A stretch of DNA of 64,000 bases from Aurantimonas coralicida DSM 14790 (GCF_000421645.1 NZ_ATXK01000007.1:124001-188000); one strand, 5' to 3'; counted from the stretch's first letter, positions 42,794 to 51,261 are shown. Notes: generated from the sequence alone by a model not told the origin. A program made the numbers and translations.

Positions 42794-43486
42794 ATGGCCG
42801 ATGCCGACGACATCATTCTGGCCGAACTGTCGGACGACGATCTCGTCGCCCAGATGAAGGACGACCTCTATGACGGCCTGCGCGAGGAGATCGAGGAGGG
42901 AACGCAGATCCTCCTCGAACGCGGATGGACGCCCTACGACGTCCTGACCAAGGCGCTGGTCGGCGGCATGCAGATCGTCGGCGAGGATTTTCGCGACGGC
43001 ATCCTGTTCGTGCCCGAGGTGCTTCTGTCGGCCAATGCGATGAAGGCCGGCATGGCCATCCTGCGGCCGCTGCTCGCCGAGACCGGCGCGCCGAAGCAGG
43101 GCAAGATGGTCATCGGCACGGTGAAGGGCGACATCCACGACATCGGCAAGAATCTCGTCGGCATGATGATGGAAGGCGCCGGCTTCGAGATCGTCGATCT
43201 CGGCATCAATATCGACGTCGACAAATATCTCGCGGCGATCGAGGACCACCAGCCGGAATTCCTCGGCATGTCGGCGCTGCTGACGACGACCATGCCCTAC
43301 ATGAAGGTCGTCATCGACACGCTCGTCCAGAAGGGCATTCGCGACAATGTCATCGTGCTGGTCGGCGGCGCGCCGCTGAACGAGGATTTTGCCAACCAGG
43401 TCGGCGCCGACGCCTATTGCCGCGACGCGGCGGTCACGGTGGAGACAGCCCGGAACCTGATGGAACGGCGGCACAACCAGCTGTGA
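42794..43486 (+). CDS. Corrinoid (B12-binding) methyl carrier protein
   Basis: A 230-aa protein with an N-terminal helical cap (about 1-95) and a B12-binding Rossmann domain. The cobalt-coordinating motif Asp113-x-His115-x-x-Gly118 is in GDIHDIGKNLVG; the dimethylbenzimidazole pocket residues are in GMSALLTTTMPYM and VGGAPLN. It carries methyl groups as methyl-Co(III) between the substrate-specific methyltransferase (MttB-like, divergent) and the pterin methyltransferase encoded at 46820. AAGGA lies 8 nt before the ATG. Confidence 0.94.
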   Translation: MADADDIILAELSDDDLVAQMKDDLYDGLREEIEEGTQILLERGWTPYDVLTKALVGGMQIVGEDFRDGILFVPEVLLSANAMKAGMAILRPLLAETGAPKQGKMVIGTVKGDIHDIGKNLVGMMMEGAGFEIVDLGINIDVDKYLAAIEDHQPEFLGMSALLTTTMPYMKVVIDTLVQKGIRDNVIVLVGGAPLNEDFANQVGADAYCRDAAVTVETARNLMERRHNQL

Positions 43487-43536
43487 CGCCGGCCCTGCCC
43501 GCTCGTCCGGCTGCGCGCCGGACCCCGGATACGCAA

Positions 43537-43567
43537 AAGGCGCGGCGACCGTTGGTCACCACGCCTT
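43537..43567. terminator. Hairpin terminator between convergent corrinoid and entericidin genes
   Basis: An interrupted stem of about 12 bp (43537-43550 with 43554-43567), loop GTT. On the minus strand it is followed by TT of the TTTT at 43535-43538, so it ends the entericidin transcript; it may also work on the plus strand. Confidence 0.6.
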
Positions 43568-43589
43568 CTCGAACTGCTGACGGGCGCGT

Positions 43590-43736
43590 TTACCGGGCGA
43601 CGTCGTTCACGGCGGCGCCGGTGGCATCCACCGTGTTGCCCACGTCGCGGCCGACGCCGCGCACGGTGTTGGCGCAGGCCGAAAGCGCCAGGGCTCCGGC
43701 GAGAAGAGTGGACACGATGGCGATGCGCTTGGTCAT
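43590..43736 (-). CDS. Entericidin A/B-family lipoprotein
   Basis: A 48-aa lipoprotein. The signal ends in the lipobox LSAC with lipid-modified Cys21, and the mature part is the short entericidin body (CANTVRGVGRDVGNTV). These small membrane lipoproteins belong to the general stress response in Alphaproteobacteria; the exact role is unknown. A perfect EcfG-type promoter (43770-43794) lies 34 nt upstream and a hairpin terminator downstream. Confidence 0.92.
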   Translation of the reverse strand: MTKRIAIVSTLLAGALALSACANTVRGVGRDVGNTVDATGAAVNDVAR

Positions 43737-43769
43737 TGTGGGGTCTCCGGTTGGCAAATGTGACCGAAA

Positions 43770-43794
43770 AACGGTGCAGTGCCCCGCTGGTTCC
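43770..43794 (-). promoter_or_regulatory. EcfG-type promoter of the entericidin gene
   Basis: On the minus strand GGAAC (43794-43790), 16 nt, CGTT (43773-43770). Both elements match the alphaproteobacterial EcfG consensus exactly. Confidence 0.8.
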
Positions 43795-43826
43795 CACCAT
43801 GCTCCGGTTTTTGACAGGCGTGGTGA

Positions 43827-44507
43827 ATGTCAGGTGACCGGGCAATGAATCCCCTGCCGCATGACAGCGCGCAGATGTCGGCCACGCCCGCCCCCGAAAC
43901 GCTGACGGTCATCGCCTGTGGCGCCGTCGCCCGCGAGGTTCTGGCCGTCCTGTCGGCCAACGGGCTGGCGCATGTCACGGTCACCTGCCTGCCGGCCGAC
44001 CTGCACAACGCGCCGCAGAAGATCGCGCCTGCGGTCGAGGCCGCCATCATGGCGGCCCGCGCAGACGGCGCCGGGCGGATCTTCATCGCCTATGCCGATT
44101 GCGGCACCGGCGGCCTCCTCGACGCGGTCTGTGCGCGCCACGACGTCGAACGCATCGCCGGGCCGCACTGCTACGCGTTCTTTGCCGGCAACGATCGCTT
44201 CGCCGCCGATGCGGAGGCGCAGATGACGACCTTCTGGCTGACCGACTTTCTCGCCCGCCAGTTCGATGCCTTCGTCACCCGGCCGATGAAGCTCGACCGC
44301 CATCCCGAACTGATCGGCATGCTCTTCGGTCACTACGAACGCGTGGTCTATCTCGCCCAGACCGACGCCCCGGATCTCGACCGGCGCGGCCGGGAGATCG
44401 CGGCGAAACTGGGGCTTGGCTACGAGCGCCGCTTCGTCGGCTACGGCGACCTGAGCGACGCCATCGTCGCTGCCGCCGCGCCCGTGCCGGAGCACGCGCC
44501 CGCCTGA
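43827..44507 (+). CDS. DUF1638 protein of the corrinoid methyltransferase locus
   Basis: A 226-aa cytosolic protein of DUF1638, function unknown. Conserved-looking Cys/His/Asp motifs include VIACGAVAREV, CLPADLHNAPQ, YADCGTGG and GPHCYAFFAG, which could bind a metal or a corrinoid. The family is repeatedly found with MttB-like and corrinoid proteins, in archaea as well as bacteria, which suggests an accessory role in methyl transfer or corrinoid handling; no activity is established. An alternative start at ATG 43845 has a better ribosome site (AGGTGA). Confidence 0.85.
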   Translation: MSGDRAMNPLPHDSAQMSATPAPETLTVIACGAVAREVLAVLSANGLAHVTVTCLPADLHNAPQKIAPAVEAAIMAARADGAGRIFIAYADCGTGGLLDAVCARHDVERIAGPHCYAFFAGNDRFAADAEAQMTTFWLTDFLARQFDAFVTRPMKLDRHPELIGMLFGHYERVVYLAQTDAPDLDRRGREIAAKLGLGYERRFVGYGDLSDAIVAAAAPVPEHAPA

Positions 44508-44572
44508 GTCCCCCTGCTGCCGGCCCGTTTGCGCGGTTCGCACCCGTGGACGGCGGGCGGCACGATCATGGT

Positions 44573-44591
44573 CCCTGCGACCTTCGCAGGG
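44573..44591. other. Hairpin downstream of DUF1638
   Basis: CCCTGCGA (44573-44580) pairs with 44584-44591 around a CCT loop; no T tract. Possible 3' end of the DUF1638 transcript. Confidence 0.35.
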
Positions 44592-44730
44592 CCCGCGGGG
44601 ATCACGTCTTGATCTTTACAGGGAAAACCCCGATTTAACGCCTTCAAGGGCACAGTGGATCGACGAAGCCCGGTCAGGCGGCAGCGTCGTTCGCGGACCG
44701 TTCCTCACACGCGACGGAACAGGCCGCATC

Positions 44731-45414
44731 ATGAGCTTTTCCAAAGTCCCCGTTCCCAGAGCGTCCTCCGTGTCACCTGCCGTCTTCTCCAGCCTCCGAC
44801 AATCGCTCCGGCGGCGTGGTGCCAAGCGGCAGAAGCGGATTTCGGCGATCCTGCGCGGGCTGTCCCACCGCAACCGTGCCGGCGCGACGATCGGCGAGCT
44901 CTCCCAGGCCTTCGACACCCGCTCCTTCGGCGCCTTCTTCATCCTGTTCGGCGGCCTGAACCTGGTGCCGTTGCCGCCCGGCGCGTCGATCTTTCTCGGC
45001 CTGCCGCTGGTGCTGTTCACGCTGCAGCTGGCGGTCGGCCGGCATCGGCTGTGGCTGCCCGAGCGCATCCGCAAGATCCGGATCACCTCCGAAATGCTGG
45101 GGCGCGTGGTCACCCGCATCGGACCGATGCTGCGCCGGATCGAGCGGCTCGCCCGGCATCGCTACTGGCCCGAGCCCGAATGGCTGCTGCTGTCGGGCAT
45201 TGGCTGGTTCTGCTTCGTCATGTCGATCCTGATCGCCATTCCGTTTCCGCTGACCAACATGTTCCCGGGCGTCTCCGTCGCCATCGCCGGCATCGCCATC
45301 ACGGCGCGCGACGGTCTCTGGCTGATCGCCTCGATCCTCGTCGGCATCGCCTCGACGATCTTCCTTCTCAGCGTCTACGGCGCCGCGGCCCTGGCCGTGA
45401 TGGGGCTCTTCTAG
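44731..45414 (+). CDS. exoD: ExoD family membrane protein
   Basis: A 227-aa protein with four to five hydrophobic helices and the ExoD start (TIGELSQAFDTRSFGAFFIL, then LNLVPLPPGASIFLGLPLV). ExoD was named for an effect on exopolysaccharide in rhizobia and tolerance to alkaline pH; the mechanism is unknown. It sits inside the corrinoid locus but has 223 bp upstream and 157 bp downstream, so it may be an independent unit. Confidence 0.88.
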   Translation: MSFSKVPVPRASSVSPAVFSSLRQSLRRRGAKRQKRISAILRGLSHRNRAGATIGELSQAFDTRSFGAFFILFGGLNLVPLPPGASIFLGLPLVLFTLQLAVGRHRLWLPERIRKIRITSEMLGRVVTRIGPMLRRIERLARHRYWPEPEWLLLSGIGWFCFVMSILIAIPFPLTNMFPGVSVAIAGIAITARDGLWLIASILVGIASTIFLLSVYGAAALAVMGLF

Positions 45415-45571
45415 CCGCCCCACGCCCCACCGGCTGCCGTGGCCGGACCGCATCAGGACGCCTGTCCCCGCGCTCCGCGCGCCCGATGTCGCAAACGGCA
45501 TCGCGCCCCGTCGCGCCCGGCATATCCGCACCGTTTCCGCCGGACCACAGTGGGGTCATCGGAGGTGGCGG

Positions 45572-45871
45572 ATGGCAGAACTGCAGATCGTCTACTGGCG
45601 TGACATTCCCGCCCAGATCGTGGTGCGGCAGGGTCGCAAATCCGCCCGCCGCGAACTTCCTTCCCGCTTCATCGAGGCCATCGACCGCTGCGCCATGCGC
45701 GTCGGCGCGAAGGACAGCGACACCTATCTCGCCGAATGGCGGCGGGGCTCGTCGCCGGCCGAAGTGAGCGACCTCGAAGCCGAAGCCGAACGGCTGACCC
45801 GCGATATCGAACAGAGCTACGACGGCGACCGTCTCAAGGCGCTCGTCGCGAACGAGGGGCGCGAACCATGA
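45572..45871 (+). CDS. PF13769 'Virulence factor' family protein
   Basis: A 99-aa soluble protein starting MAELQIVYWRDIPAQIVVRQ, the signature of PF13769. Despite the name no virulence role is established. The gene precedes and overlaps the MetF-like gene (ATGA), tying it to one-carbon metabolism. It may be a small partner of the MetF-like or methyltransferase proteins. GGAGG lies 6-7 nt before the ATG. Confidence 0.88.
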   Translation: MAELQIVYWRDIPAQIVVRQGRKSARRELPSRFIEAIDRCAMRVGAKDSDTYLAEWRRGSSPAEVSDLEAEAERLTRDIEQSYDGDRLKALVANEGREP

Positions 45872-46776
45872 AGCCGATCGGATACGACATGCATGCCGGC
45901 CGCACGGCCATGCCCGCCTCCATCGAGATCGCCCCGCGCCAGGCGCTGGAATCGCGCGATCTGCCGGGGCTCTTTCCGCCCGGCACGAAGACCTATCTCT
46001 GCGATGTCGGCGTCGATGCGGTGAAGGATTTCGTCCATGCCGTCCGGCGGGTCCGCGACCTCGGCTACGAACCGGTGCCGCATATTCCGGCGCGCCGTAT
46101 GCGCAGCCATGCCGAATTGCGCGATCGCGTCCAGGCCTATGCCGAAGAAGGCGGCGCCAGCGACGTGCTGGTGATCGGCGGCGGGCTGACGCGACCGGCC
46201 GGGCCCTACAGCTCGACCATGGAGGTCATCTCGACGGGCATCCTCGACCGCCACGGCTTTCGCGACATCGGCGTCGCCGGCCACCCGGAGGGCACGCCCG
46301 ACTTTTCCGCCGCCACCGCATCGGAAGCGCTGCGGCTGAAACGCGATTTCGCCCGGCGCAGCGATGCCCGGCTGCGGATCGTCACGCAGTTCGGCTTCGA
46401 CGCGGCGGTCTATCTGCACTGGGCGGAGTCCGTCCGCGCGGCGGCCATCGACCTGCCGATCCATCTCGGTGTCGCCGGCCCCGCGAAGATCGCGACGCTG
46501 ATCCGCTTCGCGGCCCTCTGCGGCATCGGCAATTCGGTGTCCGTCCTGAAGAAGCGGCCGAGCGCCCTCACCACGCTCGCCACCTCCCATTCGCCCGAAT
46601 CCGTCGCCGGGCCGATCGAGCGCCACTGGGCCGAGACGCCAGATACCCCGGTCAGGCAGCTTCACGTCTTTCCCTTCGGAGGTCTCGCGGCCTCGGCGCA
46701 ATGGCTCTACGGCCGCGGCTCCTGGATGGACGCGACGGCGATCCAGACGGCGGCGGGCGCCCGCCAGCAAGCCTGA
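45868..46776 (+). CDS. MetF-like methylenetetrahydrofolate reductase-family protein
   Basis: A 302-aa TIM-barrel protein. It matches the MetF family distantly: GYEPVPHIPARRMRSHAEL, VLVIGGGL, GVAGHPEGTP, QFGFDAAVYLHWAESV and HLGVAGPAKIATL. It is a divergent paralogue of true MetF and is likely to interconvert methyl- and methylene-tetrahydrofolate, so that methyl groups from the corrinoid pathway enter the folate pool. Cofactor use is unproven. It starts at ATG 45868, overlapping the PF13769 stop, and is followed 43 nt later by the pterin methyltransferase. Confidence 0.85.
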   Translation: MKPIGYDMHAGRTAMPASIEIAPRQALESRDLPGLFPPGTKTYLCDVGVDAVKDFVHAVRRVRDLGYEPVPHIPARRMRSHAELRDRVQAYAEEGGASDVLVIGGGLTRPAGPYSSTMEVISTGILDRHGFRDIGVAGHPEGTPDFSAATASEALRLKRDFARRSDARLRIVTQFGFDAAVYLHWAESVRAAAIDLPIHLGVAGPAKIATLIRFAALCGIGNSVSVLKKRPSALTTLATSHSPESVAGPIERHWAETPDTPVRQLHVFPFGGLAASAQWLYGRGSWMDATAIQTAAGARQQA

Positions 46777-46819
46777 CGCCGCTTACCGCGCGACGCCTTT
46801 ACCGACCGGAGCTTCGGCC

Positions 46820-47773
46820 ATGACCCGCACCATCGTCGCATCCGCCAGCCGCGAGGTCGTGATCGGCTTCGACCAGCCCTTCTGCGTCATCGGCGAACGC
46901 ATCAATCCGACCGGCCGCAAGGTCCTCGCCGCCGAGATGGTCGCGGGCAATTTCGAGACGGTGACGCGCGACGTCCTCGCCCAGGTCGCCGCCGGCGCCA
47001 CCATGCTCGACGTCAATGCCGGCGTCACCGCCGTCGACCCGAACGTCTCCGAACCGCCGCTGCTGGTCGAGACCATCCGCCTCGTCCAGAGCCTCACCGA
47101 CCTGCCGATCTCGATCGATTCCTCCGTCTCCCCGGCGCTGAGCGCCGCGCTGGCGGTCGCCAAGGGACGGCCGCTGGTCAATTCGGTCACCGGCGAGGTG
47201 GAAAAACTCGAGGCGATCCTGCCGCTGGTGAAGCAATACGACGTGCCGGTCGTTGCCATCTCCAACGACGAGACCGGCATCTCCGAAGACCCGGATGTGC
47301 GCTTCGAGGTGGCAAGGCGCATCGTCCGCCATGCCGCCGATTACGGCATCAGCGCCGCCGACATCGTCGTCGATCCGCTGGTCATGCCGATCGGCGCGAT
47401 GGGCACCGCCGGCCGGCAGGTCTTTGCGCTGGTCCGCCGGCTGCGCGAGGAGCTCGGGGTGAACACCACCTGCGGCGCCTCGAACATCTCCTTCGGCCTG
47501 CCCCACCGCCACGCCGTCAACGCCGCCTTCCTGCCGATGGCCATCGCCGCCGGCATGACCTCGGCCATCATGAATCCCTGCCGGCCGCAGGAAATGGAAG
47601 CGGTGCGGGCCGCCAACGTTTTGATGGGCAATGATCCCTCCTGCGGCGAGTGGATCCGCCACTATCGCGACGCGGCGCCGGCGGGCGGTGCGTCCGCAGC
47701 GGCCGCCGCTCCTGCCGCCGGAGCAGGAGGGCGGCGGCGTGGCGGGCGCGAAGGCCGGAGGGCGGCGTCTTGA
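46820..47773 (+). CDS. Methyltetrahydrofolate:corrinoid methyltransferase (pterin-binding domain)
   Basis: A 317-aa pterin-binding TIM barrel. Signatures are VIGERINPTGRKVLAAEM, MLDVNAGVT, ISIDSSVSPALSAAL and NTTCGASNISFGLPHR. It is of the MtgA/AcsE-type, transferring the methyl group from the corrinoid protein (42794) to tetrahydrofolate (or the reverse). After about residue 285 the protein has a low-complexity Ala/Gly/Arg tail that other family members lack. The order with the MetF-like gene completes the path from methyl-corrinoid to methylene-tetrahydrofolate. Confidence 0.92.
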   Translation: MTRTIVASASREVVIGFDQPFCVIGERINPTGRKVLAAEMVAGNFETVTRDVLAQVAAGATMLDVNAGVTAVDPNVSEPPLLVETIRLVQSLTDLPISIDSSVSPALSAALAVAKGRPLVNSVTGEVEKLEAILPLVKQYDVPVVAISNDETGISEDPDVRFEVARRIVRHAADYGISAADIVVDPLVMPIGAMGTAGRQVFALVRRLREELGVNTTCGASNISFGLPHRHAVNAAFLPMAIAAGMTSAIMNPCRPQEMEAVRAANVLMGNDPSCGEWIRHYRDAAPAGGASAAAAAPAAGAGGRRRGGREGRRAAS

Positions 47774-47870
47774 CCGGCCGGCCGTTTAAACTGCAGATCG
47801 TGTCGTTGCGGCGCTTTTTGCAGGTGCGAAATAAAGCTACGGATCGGGAGACCATTTCGCCATCTGGCGC

Positions 47871-47891
47871 GTTTGGTAGCAACTACCGAAC
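47871..47891. promoter_or_regulatory. Inverted repeat before the gene at 47906
   Basis: GTTTGGTAG and CTACCGAAC are separated by CAA: nine positions per arm with one G-T type mismatch. It lies just before the AAGGA ribosome site and could be an operator or a hairpin masking translation. Confidence 0.35.
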
Positions 47892-47905
47892 AAGGAACAC
47901 CCCGC

Positions 47906-48271
47906 ATGAGCCGCAACCCGAACCCCGCGTCCTTCTTCCACGCACCCAAGACGGCGGCGGAACTCACGACGCTGATGCTGATGTCGCCCTTTGTCATCGG
48001 CACGCGCCTGACCCAGTTCTCGATGGCCGCCGCGTCGCCGCAGGCCAAGGATCGAGACGAAGTCTCCCGCATGCTGAGCGAAAAGATGCAGGCGGCCGGC
48101 GAATCCATCGTGGCGATGAACCTCGCCACCATCGAGGCGATGACCTCTCTCGCCATGGCAACGGTGACCGGCTCCGGCCGCGGCAGCAACCACGGCGACA
48201 CGATCCTGTCAGCCGGGCTGAAGCCCTATTCCCAGCGCGTGCGCGCCAACCGCAAGCGTCTCGCCCAGTAA
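47906..48271 (+). CDS. Unknown 121-aa protein (possibly phasin-like)
   Basis: A 121-aa protein of mostly helical, Ala/Met-rich character (LTTLMLMSPFVIGTRLTQFS, then ESIVAMNLATIEAMTSLAMA) with a basic end (YSQRVRANRKRLAQ). It has no signal peptide. The amphipathic helices recall phasins that coat polyhydroxyalkanoate granules, but the match is only in character. AAGGA precedes ATG 47906. It lies between the pterin methyltransferase and the corrinoid activator, so a role in the same pathway is conceivable. Confidence 0.65.
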   Translation: MSRNPNPASFFHAPKTAAELTTLMLMSPFVIGTRLTQFSMAAASPQAKDRDEVSRMLSEKMQAAGESIVAMNLATIEAMTSLAMATVTGSGRGSNHGDTILSAGLKPYSQRVRANRKRLAQ

Positions 48272-48296
48272 GCCTCAGCCGGAACACGGCGCGCCG

Positions 48297-50549
48297 ATGA
48301 CCACCGGCGCCGATCCCCTCGTCCTGTTCATGCCGTCCGGCCGGCGCGGCCGCTTTCCCCGCGGCACGCCCGTCATCGAGGCGGCGCGAACGCTCGGGGT
48401 CTATGTGGAAAGCGTCTGCGGCGGACGCGGCATCTGCGGGCGCTGCCAGATCGAGATCGCCGAAGGCGTCTTCGCCAAGCACAAGATCGTCTCGGCCGCC
48501 GACCATCTCTCCGCCTGGTCGGCCAAGGAAGCGCGCTACGCCGCCAAGCGGCCCTTCCCGGCGGGCCGGCGCCTGTCCTGCTCGGCGACCATCGAGGGCG
48601 ACCTCGTCGTCGACCTGCCCACCGGCATGGCGATCAATTCCGCCGTCGTGCGCAAGGCGGTCGACACCCGCGACATTGCCCGCGATCCGGCCATTCGCCT
48701 GCTCTATGTCGAGGTGGCCGAGCCCGACATGCATGCGCCGCTCGGCGATCTCGACCGGATCTTCGCGGCGCTGGAACGGGACTGGGACGTGGCGGCGCCG
48801 ATCGTCGATCCGGCGATCCTGCCCGAGGTGCAGGCGATCCTGCGCCGCGGCGGCTGGAAGGTGACCTGCGCCATCGCGCTGGACCGGGACGACGAGCGTC
48901 CGCGCCTCATGGGACTCTATCCGGGCCTGAAGAACGAGGCCTATGGCATCGCGGTCGACATCGGCTCGACGAGCATCGCGCTGCATCTCTCCTCGCTGCT
49001 GTCCGGCGCGACCATCGCCTCGGCCGGGGCGCCCAATCCGCAGATCCGCTTCGGCGAGGACCTGATGAGCCGGGTGTCCTACGTGATGATGAACCCGCAG
49101 GGCCGGCCGCAGATGACCGTGGCAGTCCGCGCCGCGATCCAGGCGCTGATCGAAGAGGTCGCGGCGGAGGCACGCATCGCCACCGCCGACATCATGGACT
49201 GCGTCTTCGTCGGCAATCCGATCATGCATCATCTGTTTCTCGGCATCGACCCGACCGAGCTCGGCCAGGCGCCCTTCGCGCTGGCGGTCTCGGGCGCCGT
49301 CGCCGTGCCGGCCAGCGATCTCGACCTGACCCTGCATCCGGCGGCGCGCGCCTATCTGCTCCCCTGCATCGCCGGCCATGTCGGCGCCGATGCGGCCGCC
49401 GTGACCCTGTCGGAAGGGCCGCACCGCCAGGACGAGACCATGCTGATCGTCGATGTGGGCACCAATGCCGAGATCGTCCTAGGCAACCGCAGCCGGCTGC
49501 TTGCCGCCTCCTCGCCCACCGGCCCGGCCTTCGAGGGGGCCGAGATCTCCAGCGGCCAGCGCGCGGCACCCGGCGCGATCGAGCGCGTGCGGATCGATCC
49601 CGAGACGCTGGAGCCGCGCTTCAAGGTGATCGGCGTCGAAACATGGTCGCACGAGGCGGGCTTCGCCGAGGCCGCGCGAGCCGTGGGCGTCACCGGCATT
49701 TGCGGATCGGGTATCATCGAGGTCATCGCCGAGATGTTCCTTGCCGGGATCGTTACCGAAGACGGCGTCATCGACGGCGCGGCCGCCGCGCGGTCGCCGC
49801 GGATCGTGCAGGAAGGCCGCACCTTCGCCTATGTGCTGCACGAGACGGCGGTCCAGACAATCCGCGTCCTGCAGACAGACATCCGCGCCATCCAGCTCGG
49901 CAAGGCGGCCCTCTACGCCGGCATCAAGCTGCTGATGGACCGGTTCGCGGTTCCGCCTGCACCCGCCGCGGCTTCGGACGATCTGCCGCTCGACCTCGAC
50001 CCCGCCGAAGCCCCGGCCCTCGCCGACGCGCTGTTTGCCGCGCAGGCCGGGCGGGCCGCCGAACCGGCCATCCCCCTGCCGCCGCCGCTTCCCGTACCCG
50101 AGACATCCGCGACGGCAGTGCCGATCCGCATCGACCGGATCGCGCTGGCCGGCGCCTTCGGCTCCTTCATCGAACCGCGCTATGCGATGATCCTGGGACT
50201 GGTGCCCGATTGCGACCTGGCAAAATGCGGCTCCATCGGCAACGCGGCGGGCGCCGGTGCCCGCATGGCGCTGCTCAACCGGGCCTATCGCCGCGAGATC
50301 GAGGCGACGGTCACCCGCATCGCCAAGATCGAGACCGCGCTGGAGCCCGATTTCCAGCGCCATTTCGTCGCCGCCATGGCGTTTCCCAACAAGCTCGACG
50401 CCTATCCCGAGCTCTGCCGGGTGCAGCCGCTGCCCAATCGCAGCGCGGACGGCAGTGTCGTTGCAAATCGCCCAGACACCGGCGGTAGTCCCGTCGGCGA
50501 CGGGCGCCGGCGCCGGGCCGGATCGCGGGCGCGCGAACGCCAGGCGTGA
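48297..50549 (+). CDS. RACo-like reductive activator of corrinoid proteins (2Fe-2S + ASKHA, DUF4445)
   Basis: A 750-aa protein. The N-terminal ferredoxin domain has a [2Fe-2S] set at Cys41, Cys47, Cys50 and Cys95 (SVCGGRGICGRC and RRLSCSA). A linker is followed by an ASKHA ATPase fold (VDIGSTSIALHL, LIVDVGTNAEIVLGN, GICGSGIIEVIAEM). This is the layout of RACo and of the activators in O-demethylase and methylamine systems, which use ATP to return oxidised Co(II) corrinoid to Co(I). An Ala/Pro-rich insert of about 60 residues (near 560-610) interrupts the ASKHA domain. The partner is the corrinoid protein at 42794. Confidence 0.92.
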   Translation: MTTGADPLVLFMPSGRRGRFPRGTPVIEAARTLGVYVESVCGGRGICGRCQIEIAEGVFAKHKIVSAADHLSAWSAKEARYAAKRPFPAGRRLSCSATIEGDLVVDLPTGMAINSAVVRKAVDTRDIARDPAIRLLYVEVAEPDMHAPLGDLDRIFAALERDWDVAAPIVDPAILPEVQAILRRGGWKVTCAIALDRDDERPRLMGLYPGLKNEAYGIAVDIGSTSIALHLSSLLSGATIASAGAPNPQIRFGEDLMSRVSYVMMNPQGRPQMTVAVRAAIQALIEEVAAEARIATADIMDCVFVGNPIMHHLFLGIDPTELGQAPFALAVSGAVAVPASDLDLTLHPAARAYLLPCIAGHVGADAAAVTLSEGPHRQDETMLIVDVGTNAEIVLGNRSRLLAASSPTGPAFEGAEISSGQRAAPGAIERVRIDPETLEPRFKVIGVETWSHEAGFAEAARAVGVTGICGSGIIEVIAEMFLAGIVTEDGVIDGAAAARSPRIVQEGRTFAYVLHETAVQTIRVLQTDIRAIQLGKAALYAGIKLLMDRFAVPPAPAAASDDLPLDLDPAEAPALADALFAAQAGRAAEPAIPLPPPLPVPETSATAVPIRIDRIALAGAFGSFIEPRYAMILGLVPDCDLAKCGSIGNAAGAGARMALLNRAYRREIEATVTRIAKIETALEPDFQRHFVAAMAFPNKLDAYPELCRVQPLPNRSADGSVVANRPDTGGSPVGDGRRRRAGSRARERQA

Positions 50550-50766
50550 GCGCGAACGCGGCGGTGCTTTGCAACACCGGCTGCAGATTCGGCCCGTCAG
50601 GCCGCGAATTTCCGCCGCATCGGCGAGAAACGACCGAAGTTTTGCCCGCCAACCGTTGCGCCGGGACGCGCGGAAGCCTATCCAACAGCATCCATAGCGA
50701 TGACAGGCGACCCCGAAATCCGCGCAGGCATTGCGCGGCGCCGTACCGACGACCACTGGTGATGAT

Positions 50767-51132
50767 TTGAAGCCCAAGGATACCGATTTCGCCGAACGCC
50801 GTAATGCGGCCCGCGACGCCAAGATGGCGCTGCTGCAGAAGGCCAAGGAGCGGCTGGACAGCCCCGAGGCCGAAAAGGCCCGGCAGGAACGCGCGGAGAT
50901 CGCAGCGGCCCGTGAGGAGCGCCTCGCCAAGAAGCGCGCCGAGGACGAGGTGAAAGCCCGCGAGAAGGCCGCACGCGACGCCGAGGCGGAAGCCGAGCGG
51001 CTCGCCGAGGAAGAGGCCCGCAAGGCCGAGAAGAACCGGCCGCTGGCGCAGATGGTCGCCGACGAGGCCGCCAAGAAGGCCGAGCGCGACGCCCGCTACG
51101 CCGCCCGCAAGGCGCGCAAGGGCAAGAAGTAA
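50767..51132 (+). CDS. DUF6481-like charged coiled-coil protein
   Basis: A 121-aa protein, almost entirely Ala/Glu/Lys/Arg and predicted as one long helix or coiled coil (KARQERAEIAAAREERLAKK). It resembles DUF6481 proteins of Alphaproteobacteria, function unknown. No ATG is in frame: TTG at 50767 (LKPKDTDFAERR) is the likely start, an upstream TTG at 50731 is possible. Confidence 0.65.
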   Translation: MKPKDTDFAERRNAARDAKMALLQKAKERLDSPEAEKARQERAEIAAAREERLAKKRAEDEVKAREKAARDAEAEAERLAEEEARKAEKNRPLAQMVADEAAKKAERDARYAARKARKGKK

Positions 51133-51261
51133 TCCGCACCCGCCGATCGCCGCCGACTGTCTGACATCGGCGGCCGTTCCCGGCTTGCGAAACCCGTCAT
51201 TCCACTCCACCTTGGGCCGCGCACGCGATGCGTGAATGGCCCTTGATGCGGAGCGGGCGGT

